From NCBI GenBank assembly GCA_020747065.1, contig JAGMVK010000001.1, positions 3,348,001-3,412,000 of the forward strand: a stretch of DNA of 64,000 nt, written 5' to 3'. This document shows, piece by piece, positions 55,932 to 64,000 of this stretch (its first letter is position 1; each line of letters opens with the position of its first letter). The notes under the pieces are model-generated. The model had not been told where the DNA came from. It searched no databases and worked only from the letters and a program-made list of their open reading frames with translations. The position numbers and the translations under genes are program-made. This stretch comes from Cadophora sp. MPI-SDFR-AT-0126 (lineage: Eukaryota > Ascomycota > Leotiomycetes > Helotiales > Ploettnerulaceae).

Positions 55932-58603
55932 CTAATCTTCGGGTTTTCCTGTCCAAACCACCGCCCGTGCCATCTCCTCTAGCAAGTGCAATTCTCCTCT
56001 GGTCAACAGACATTTCCGGACACACTCCCTCGCTTTCTCAACAACCAGGTCCCACACGTCTGTTTCTTTTGGCATCCTTTCCTCTAGGAATTTTACCACG
56101 AGCATCGTGACCCATGCCTTGTCAGTCGCGCCGTCTAGTGGCGGCTTTGGTATCTCGAATCCCAAGATGTCTACCAACATATTTTTATTGTCGGTATTCC
56201 ATGTCCCATCAAAATATTGAAAATCGATTAAAGTAAGGACCTTTTTCAGGTTAGGATCTGGCGGAGATGTTGGTGGAGTAGTAGTAGTAGCGACAGGAGC
56301 GTTGGAAACGCTTTCTGCTTTGATGTCTTGGGCTACTACTCGCCCTACTCGCCCTACTGTTCGGCCGCTGTGTCCCTTGCGGGCATCTGGTGGAGCCCTT
56401 AAAAATGGGTTCTCTCTCAGAGGTCGGATGACGCGGGGTTGAAGAATACGTGAGCCATACGGAGTGTTGGTCGGGAGGTCCGGCTGGAGGGTAGTATTCC
56501 GAATGAAGATCTCCTTGCCATCCTTTAATGATACTGCGCCAAACGAACACCATTTGTTTACGACTTGGAATGTCTCTCCTAATCGGACGGCTTCCTTCTC
56601 AGCCAGATTTTGTACGTCAGCGATCTTGTTGGCATCTTCGAACACCCATCCGCGGGATTCTTCCAAGTCCTGGGCTGCTTTTCGTGCTGCAAGTTGATGG
56701 ATAGTTTGTTCCTCGTTCTGTAAGAACTTCAATTGGAATTTCAAGAGCTGGTGGACCATGAGAAAATGGGCTTCTCAGGATAACCGATGTTGGGTTTCTC
56801 CGTATGGTTTTCGGACCCATAAAAAGGTAAACTGTCGTTTTAGCTGGTGCGAAAAGAGAAGGTATCTTGTGTGGCGCCAGGATAATTTGTGGGAAATGAT
56901 GGGTATCTCGTAAGCTTTTGTCCTTGGGGTCGGAGCCAGGGTCAGATAAAGAAGTGAGGACTTCTTCAGTCTCCGACGATGAAAGCTTCTCCATACTCTC
57001 CATCACTTCGATCAATTCGAAGTCATCATCATCTTGCTCATACTTCACCTCCAGAATACTGTCCCCATAATGCGGACTCAGTGCTCCGCGAAGTATGCGA
57101 CTGGCACTCTTCTCTAATCACTCCCCATCCTGTACAGCCAGGCAAAGCCCTTTTCCTGCTCTGGCAATCCCTTCAATAACTGCATGTGAGACTTTGTTGC
57201 CGAATCCGATGGAGAAGACCCGGATAGCCCCTTGCTTCGTTTTCTCAACCTGCTCATTGACGGATGTGAAGAAAGATTCTCGGTTTGTGACATTTGTGAA
57301 AGGGGATCCTTGGTCTGCGATCTGTCCATCGGTAAAGAGGATGATATCTAGTGGTAGATCTGCGAGTCGACGTTCAGTTGTCGCTTGAATTGCCTTGAGT
57401 ATCTCTGTTCCGCCATAATTTGCCTCGAATGTTGAAAGATGTTGGATGGCTTCTCGAAGAGCGCTATCGGTATAGCTTTTGCTCTGTGTCCACAAGAAGG
57501 TATGCTCTGTTCCGAAAGAGCATATGTTGAACCTGACGCTAGTTGGCATAGACTTAAGAAAGACCTTCAAAGCCGAGACAAGCATCGGAATATCGTGTCG
57601 CATACTGGCACTTCGATCTGCGATCAAAATAATCTCTGATGGTGATGAGGAGGAAAAAAGAAAACTTCGAGGCGGCAAGCGGAATCATTAGGGCTCGGTG
57701 ATTTGAGATTGTGGGATGAGTTTCCAACAGAGCTTTTGGCGTCTCAGGATCCTTGAGATGTATGAATAGAACAAAGTCTTTCTCTAGTACGGCAGCCTTT
57801 TGCGAAAGAGTTGCAGAAGCCTTGTTCATGACCGGAGCTGCTTGGGCAGCAGTAGAAATGGTTCCCATCGATACTGCGATCAAATGTGACGGCGACTCGA
57901 TTCCCTTGATATATGTCCCTGCTGGTAGAACTATATCTATTGTGATCCTGATTCGGTTATCAGGAATGGTCATTGCACCTGCTAATCCAGCGACACAGGG
58001 AGGGATGATGGACTCTGTATGACCATAACGAGGAGCAATCATAGTTGGGATTGTGAAGCGAATGCCCTCGATATCATCATCATGCTTCAGCTCACCAATG
58101 TAGGCGATCTCGACGAAGATACTCTCTCCTTCTTGAACGTTGCCAATTCTAATGGTAAACATATCGGATGCTTCCGGGGGTTGTGTCAGTAGACCGACGT
58201 TGTCGCCCTCGGCCATTGTGGCATCGATAATGTCCTTCGCCTTTCCTCTTTCTTTTACCAAGCCATAGAGGGCTGGCTTGGTGCCAATCTTGCACTTGAA
58301 TCCAACGATACTGACACCATCGTAGAGCGGGAATTTGTACATGCACTCTGCGTTATTCTTCGACGATAAAGCATGAAGAAACGTTTGCCTGAGGACTGTT
58401 TTGAAAGTGCCGGAGAGAATGGTCGTGTGAGCCTCGCTGTCGAGCAGCGGCAAGTATTGTCGGACTGTGCCAGCTGTGCCAACTGAGAAGCACCCGCATA
58501 ATTTTGTCCTGGTAGATAGGTGGCATGGGCGAGGACGCGTAGTTGTTGACATATTTGAATATTCTGTGAGTGCCTCTGAGTTGCAAGTTCGTGGCTGGGG
58601 CAA
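55932..58603 (-). pseudogene. VIT and von Willebrand A domain protein with three lesions
   Basis: Homology runs through the whole span but needs three repairs. The VIT domain is intact (LCGCFSVGT, LPLLDSEAHTTILSGTFKTV, YKFPLYDGVSIVGFKCKIG, EIAYIGELKHDDD, FTIPTMIAPRYG). A run of six A (57654-57659, T6 in the coding strand) then shifts the frame into the VWA domain, where EIILIADRSASM carries the DxSxS metal site and DIILFTDGQI follows. A TGA at 57118-57120 interrupts (QDGE-stop-LEKSASRIL). A one-base indel at about 56705-56707 shifts the frame before TIHQLAARKAAQDLEESRGW and the C-terminal VWA5/PARP4-like part to KPED. The family is broadly cytosolic with unclear function. One lesion could be an assembly error, but three suggest a pseudogene. 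Confidence 0.8.
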
Positions 58604-59820
58604 GAACAGAGAACAGGTGATTAAAATTGGGGATGAGCTGGGAGGATGGGGAGTCGGGCCCCATCACAGAACGTGACAATTTAGCTGGTCCGAGCTAGGT
58701 AAGGCACCAATCCTAACACTGCTAGAGAAAGGAATTATATAACTCCGTATCGATATCTAGATTGAATATTTCTAAAGCTATGATAAGCCAATGAATACGA
58801 ACTTGACCACAAATCAACTCCGAAAGCCCACTGGTGTAAGCCATTATTCCCCTTTATCATACGCGGAGGCACTCAAAAATTTAATGAGCACTTCAACCCC
58901 GGCTCTCGATGATCAAGCTTTTGATAGCGTGCTCGGGGTTTTACTTTAACGGGGAATAGTCCCCCGTGCCTAGGAGAGATGGAGGCACAAGAGCGGGTGG
59001 ACCCGGTGCGCCCGGGCGTGGCTGGCAGCCACTGAAGCCTGGGCAAAGCTTAGCATGCTCGGCATTCATTGTCTATGAAGGGAGTCGGCCTACAGTTCTG
59101 GCTTTAAACAGGACGCCAACCTCAGCACTTTGGTCTGAATGTGTTCTCTACCGAGAATACTGCAGCTCCTCTTCAAGAATCCACAGCCCAACTTACCTAC
59201 AGATGGCTAGCCTAAGTCCTTACCCACGTTTGGACAGTAAAGTTCTTAGTGGGGTTCATTTGTTAGAATGGAATCCGAACCACTGTGGTCGTTCTCGGTG
59301 TTGGTTCTCGTTGGAGTTCGAACTGCTTCGAGTTGTTCTCGGTGTTGGTTCTCGTTGGAGTTCGAACTCCTTCGGGGTTTTCAATAGTTCTCCTGAGCTA
59401 TTTTAAATTGAACAAGGCTCTCTTTCTGAGAAAGGAGCCTCACTACATTGGGTAGGTGAGCAAGAAAGTCGAAAACCTACGATTACAGTGCAGCGAGTCG
59501 GAAGAACGGAGGGGAAGTAAAAGGGGGAACGGGATAGCAGAGCAGGCGATGTTGATAAATTCTGACTGGCAATTCAAGTGGGTCATTATTTTAGCAATCT
59601 TCCTGTCAACTCACCCGGTTTCGATACACGAATAGAGGGGTTAACATCAAAAGGTGAGCAGGGCTCGAAATAGGGAATCAAATGAACGCGCATAACCACA
59701 AAAACTACCCCTTAGCGACTCACTTCAGATTTCAAGAAAAGAATTTGGACTCGCTGAAGCATTGATCTAGACCCGTCTTTGAACTGCTACTTCTTCAATT
59801 CTCTTGCTGTCTCATCGATA
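58604..59820. other. Intergenic region with a 44-bp tandem duplication
   Basis: 1.2 kb. An open frame at 58966-59406 has no recognisable features, and part of it is made by the tandem repeat, so I do not call it. It contains the promoter of the LysM gene at its right end. Confidence 0.45.
59291..59378. repeat. Tandem duplication, two copies of 44 bp
   Basis: Copies at 59291-59334 and 59335-59378 both begin GTTCTCGGTGTTGGTTCTCG and differ only in the last several bases. They are direct and adjacent. Confidence 0.85.
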
Positions 59821-61209
59821 ATGATCATGAAACTCGTTTACTTAGTTGCCTCTACACTTGCCCTATGCTTGACTGAAACTTACTTGGTATCTCCTGACGG
59901 CACACCTGCGCCGGGGACAACTTCAGAATGCAGTGAGTGAGTTCAACAGGCGTACGGCATAACATGCGAGATCATCGAGAATGCTTTTGGAATGACAGAA
60001 GCCCAATTTGAGGAATGGGTGCGTAAACTATCAGTTCTGTTCAGTGGCATCTCCAACTGAAGCAGAATCCTTCTACTACCCTGTTGAGCGCGAACTGCAC
60101 TCTCATCTCAGAACTCTATTATTGTGTTCAGGTCGACTTTTCTACAATATCAACAGTAGCCCCAAGCACGTCAACATCGTCTACCAAGTCCTCTACAATT
60201 AGCACAACGTCTTCACATTTCACGACAACAACATCTTCAACAACTTTGAAGACTTCAACTTCGTCGACCTCGTCAACTCCAACCGCTGCTGCAGTATGTG
60301 TACTCTCTCTTCCGACTTCTTTGTCCTCGTCCTCTGAAACAAATATTGTAATTCCTCCTGCGGCGTTTTATTACCCCACCTCGTCTCCCCGAGTGTTGGC
60401 GAAAATAAACTGGCCATTATGAACAGTGCACTGCAGGTGTCGCAATAGCATCGCCAGCACCATACGGAGTCGTATGCGGTACTTTGGGTGATGCCGTGGC
60501 CCTTACAGGCACCGGTCTCCTTACTGCGTACACCTCCGGAAGCCCCTTCGTTCTCGGCGTCGAAGCGTGTGGTGCACAATGCATTGCAACCGCTACCTGC
60601 ACAAACGTATATTTCGTTGCCGGAAGTAGCTGCAACTTACACTACGGAAAGCTGTCATACGTGATCAACGACAGTGGTGTGAATGCTTATAGCATCTACA
60701 ACGTGTCCTGCTTCACCGATTCCTATCTAAAATCGCCGACGCCGTCCGGCGCTGTATGTAATGTACAGGCCGACGCAAAGGCACTTACGGGAACGGGCCT
60801 GCTTACTGCATACACGGGCGCTTCGGAGAGTCTTTATGTTACCAGTATTCAAGCCTGTGCATCGGAATGCTTCTCGACTTCGACCTGTACAAATGTATAC
60901 TTCGTCAATGGCACCTCCTGCAACCTGCACTATGGAACAACGTCGTATGTGGTCAATACTAGTGGAGTGAATGCATATAGCCTCTACGATCTTGCTTGTT
61001 TCAGTTCTTGCCCTTTCCCGACCCCTTACCAAACGGGCATGGCAGTGAATTGTAATAAGTTTCACTTTGTTGTGAGCGGAGACGAGTGTGGTACTGTGGC
61101 TACCTCTGCCGGCATCAATCTTGCCAACTTTTATCTTTGGAACCCGGCTGTTAGATCGACTTGTGCAACGTTGGATTTGGGTTATTATGTATGCATTGGT
61201 ATCTTATGA
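59821..61209 (+). pseudogene. Secreted LysM-PAN-PAN-LysM protein with one internal stop
   Basis: Three exons, 59821-60018, 60066-60293 and 60427-61209, give 403 codons. A signal peptide (MIMKLVYLVASTLALCLTE) is followed by LysM-like domain 1 (about 38-90: ECSE-stop-VQQAYGITCEII, FEEWNPS, NCTLISELYYC), a Thr/Ser-rich linker (about 92-142), two tandem PAN/Apple-like repeats of about 80 residues (about 157-318, each with LTGTGLLTAYT, CTNVYFV and SCNLHYG), and LysM 2 (about 340-400: DECGTVATSAGINLANFYLW to YYVCIGIL). Introns are GT-AG with an inferred acceptor at 60426. The TGA at 59938-59940 stands where LysM domains have Trp. Otherwise the gene is clean. LysM binds chitin oligomers. It may be a single-lesion pseudogene, a strain-specific null or a base error. 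Confidence 0.8.
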
Positions 61210-61595
61210 GGAGTAGTGAAGCCGAGCTCCTGCGTGGCCGTTGATTGGAAATATTATTTACTTCAAGCACAAGTTTAGCTCATTGCCACAAGTATAATTC
61301 CTTGCCGCTGGCTTGACCACCTCATCCGTGATCTAGATATCGTCCCTTCTCAGTCAGAAAGCAGTGTCCTTATGTCTTTCGATCCCGCTGTTTTTTTATT
61401 CCCCGCTGCTGGAGGGGCAAGAAACCACTAGAGCCCTTATCCTCAAGTGAACCATCTACTTTCAGAAATTCTAAACCTTTTAACTTTAGATTGAACTTAG
61501 TATTGGCGCCTAAGGGGGTTGAGAACATCTGATAGATAGACAAAGTATCGAGTTTCGTGTTGGTACCACCGGGCCATGGAACTAATAGTATACTA

Positions 61596-61702
61596 AAATA
61601 ATTCTTCCCAACGAATGACTCCTCCTCATGAAACGATTCCTCCTAATGACAAAATTCTTCCCAATGAATGATTCCTCCCCATGAATGATTTCTCCCAAGT
61701 AA
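61596..61702. repeat. Degenerate minisatellite, about 18-bp unit
   Basis: About six head-to-tail units of the form AATGATTCCTCCCCATG, 17-19 bp each, with several mismatches per unit (AATGACTCCTCCTCATG, AAACGATTCCTCCTAATG and so on). Confidence 0.7.
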
Positions 61703-63070
61703 TCCTGGAGGTGTTCTGCAATCGGTCACAGCCAGAAAAGAAGTCTTGAGCATACAATTACTGATCGCTTTCGAAGTGATGCTGGAAATTGAAGGTATAT
61801 ACTAAGGTATCGAAACTCCCAAAAGCAGTTTCTGCGGTTGTTGACTCCAGGGTAAGACAACATTGACCTGAAAGTTTACTCATGCAGCTATATAGTCTAT
61901 CTATTATCGGCATTCACAGTCTATGATGCACTGTGCAGTCAGTCAAACTCGTAAATGTAGATCTGCCGCGATGTCAGGGTCTGAAACCCGTACATTTCTT
62001 CCTTTAGGTGGAAGGAATTGCGCTTTAGAACAAGATGAATCAAATACATTTTCTTCCTGGGGTTATGGATGGGGGAACAGCGGATGGTCGGGAGCGATGT
62101 CATTTGAGTCGAATAACACAAGAGAGTCTCGGTAGAAGTGTCTCTTAACTAGCAATTTCCATGTCATCTCTACACTTTTGAGTATCGAAAGTGTCATCAG
62201 GCTCTGTACACGAGAATAGCTCAATCAGAGAAGGACTCATTGGGAAAGATAAAACGCGATGTTGATTCCACCACGCGGTTTCCGCAACTCTTCTTGCCAG
62301 TATGATTGATAACGGCGAAATACTTGCTTCAAATACTCACGATCAAATGGTCTTTGATAACTGTCGAGCACTACGACAAATACACAACCAAATCATTCAT
62401 AGAATGCCTTCCTTATGCAATCTCTTCGGTACGTATTCCTCAGGATTCGGTGCTCCCTTGCCATCACCCGTCCAACCCTTAATTCCTCGGCTTCCGTCGC
62501 CACTTGCAAGATGGTCATGGAAATCTACCTCTGGAAGTGGCGCTGCTTTAGCCGACCGATCAACCTGAGAACCCTACGACAGTACCTTATCAGCAAAGGT
62601 CATAGTGAGGAATATTGGACTTGATGGACTTACCGGCCGGTCTGCACCATGAACTAGATTTTCAAGGCCGGATTTAGACCTCCACTCGGAGTTTGCGCGG
62701 TCATTGTGCACCCTCTGTGGTGAATCGGTTCTCCTGTATAATCCGTCTGACATGTTGGAGTTTGAGCTGTTGATATTTCTGAAATTAATTATCTGAGAAC
62801 TTTTACGGCAGAAAGAAACTCTTGAACGGAGAGAGAAAATTGGTGTTTATAAGGGGAATGAAAGAAAGATTCTGGATGACTTCACTAATGATGTCAGACA
62901 GTCCTGATTAATCGCAGGGATTGTGCTCACGACGTTGCGTCACCCACGGCCTGACTTCATTATCATTTGATAACTCAAACACATGTGATGGCGGGAAACT
63001 TCAAGTTTGTCTTGTAAGTGGTCGAACTCCCGAAATGCTGTATGCTGATGGTAAAGTGTGGGAGTACCTT

Positions 63071-63200
63071 CCATTGAATTCCTACCCCGCGTGGCGATCC
63101 TTCATAGTTTGCATGCCACAATTGCTGCATGACGTCCATTGAATTCCTACCCCGCGTGGCGATCCTTCGTAGTTTGCATGCCGCAATTGCTGCATGACGA
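63071..63200. repeat. Tandem duplication, two copies of 65 bp
   Basis: Copies at 63071-63135 and 63136-63200 both start CCATTGAATTCCTACCCCGC. They differ at the last base and at two G/A sites (CAT/CGT and CCACAA/CCGCAA). It looks recent. Confidence 0.88.
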
Positions 63201-63886
63201 ATGATCAAACCCCGTGGATCTTCGGGTAATTTGATTTTTGTAAAGAGCTTCTTATACCTATCAGAAATCGTATAATCTCCGCTGATTAGCTGTAGCAGAA
63301 AAATTTGATACGTAATAAGAAGGGATCTTCAAATGATCAACAGGAAGGCGATCGTACGGATATAAAATCCAGGCAATAGAAGTCACATCTCTCGTGGTAT
63401 TTGCAGTAACAGAAGTTGGAATCAATTGAGACAGAGAAATAATTATACCTAGCTGATTTGGGGATTGTAAGGAATAAGCTCTGGATTGAAACATTGCTAG
63501 GACCATCAGTAAATTTTGGAGAGAACCAAAGGTTCAAAACGAGAACTTTGCTCGTCATTGCTGTATAATAACTAGCCACTCGTGCCTCTGAGGAGCAGTT
63601 TGATCTTGTCAAGACGATAGAAGCGCCTGACAACTCATCACTGAAAGGATCAATGTCGTGGTCGAATCAGATTTCTTCCGTGCTTGGAAGTGTGTATATT
63701 GTATTTAATGAGCGTATGTCGCCTAGATATATGTGTAATATATGTACAAGAAGAGAAAATTGTGATGATTGGGAATGACTGATGGTAGACTTATGCGCTG
63801 TGTTGTGAATTGGAGGAATATCCCCAAAATCACAAATGATCAGAGCCTGTAGCCTTGACGATTTCATGAGTACGCTCGTCTGAGCT

Positions 63887-64000
63887 CTATTTCTCCCCTG
63901 AAGGTAGTTCAAACCATTCTTGCTCACACATATAGCTCTTCGCCACATCATCCATGCCGAAGGGTCTCAAATCGTCCACTCTCGTGTTCGTGAAAGCCTG
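63887..64000 (-). CDS. Possible 3' end of a gene entering from the right
   Basis: From the right edge the minus strand is open for 37 codons and ends in TAG at 63889-63887: QAFTNTRVDDLRPFGMDDVA, then KSYMCEQEWFELPSGEK. The acidic, balanced composition is more protein-like than other frames near here. No domain can be assigned from so little, and a chance frame is possible. Confidence 0.3.
   Translation of the reverse strand, partial: QAFTNTRVDDLRPFGMDDVAKSYMCEQEWFELPSGEK

Larger units (their letters stand above)
61210..63886. other. 2.7 kb region with repeats and no supported gene
   Basis: Frames of 60-98 codons are scattered on both strands and show no domains or splice-joined coherence. 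Two tandem repeats occur (61596-61702 and 63071-63200). Composition is moderately A/T-rich. Confidence 0.45.

Noticed and set aside
57554..57678. An intron instead of a frameshift in the VIT/VWA gene
   Set aside because: No GT-AG pair joins the two frames without deleting conserved residues, whereas a one-base change in the homopolymer does so exactly.
58966..59406. 146-codon plus-strand frame
   Set aside because: It is partly built from the 44-bp tandem repeat and lacks any domain or signal peptide.
59926..59955. A micro-intron (GTGAGT...ACAG) removing the LysM stop
   Set aside because: It would be about 17 bp, too short to splice, and would remove the conserved Trp position altogether.

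Overview
The window is nuclear DNA of a filamentous ascomycete (Pezizomycotina; Leotiomycetes is my guess from protein flavour only). Genes carry short 45-70 nt GT-AG introns with CTNAC-type branch sites. A HET-domain protein, a DUF1996 protein, a LysM protein and a dehydrin-like DPR protein are all typical of the group. One retrotransposon carries dense C-to-T and G-to-A changes of the RIP type. No tRNA, rRNA or CRISPR was seen.

Layout. 1-11.7 kb is an ordinary housekeeping block: the 5' end of a SAM methyltransferase (off the left edge), spliceosomal helicase PRP2/DHX16, ER-lumen DnaJ SCJ1 (divergent from PRP2 and with a UPRE-like promoter site), a MARVEL protein, an aquaporin and the complex I 24 kDa subunit. 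12-19.7 kb holds a HET protein, an alpha/beta hydrolase, a secreted DUF1996 protein, a doubtful relic and a small 8-cysteine secreted protein assembled from short exons. 20.7-24 kb is one large fungal protein with an N-terminal Cys/His cluster. 24-29 kb is mostly empty, with one frameshifted small ORF. 29.3-37.6 kb holds OMA1 and a Kelch protein (divergent pair), a cytidine-deaminase-fold protein, a BAHD acyltransferase and a DPR stress protein.

From about 41.5 kb the window changes character. A decayed large helicase gene (SNF2-type plus SF1-type parts), a small intact 4-cysteine secreted protein, an F-box-like relic, a complete Ty3/gypsy element (48,359-55,467, minus strand, 186-bp LTRs, 5-bp target duplication), a VIT/VWA gene with three lesions, and a LysM-PAN-PAN-LysM secreted protein with one internal stop follow in order. 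The last 2.7 kb holds only repeats and a possible 3' end of a gene entering from the right.

The left and middle look like a normal gene-rich core. The right third looks like a repeat-associated, mutation-prone compartment in which two small or chitin-binding secreted proteins sit, the setting often seen for effector candidates. I found no clearly new multi-gene system. The most interesting items are the LysM/PAN architecture, the two hidden small secreted proteins, the RIP gradient across the LTR pair with an unexplained 2.4 kb of internal sequence, and the UPRE in front of SCJ1.
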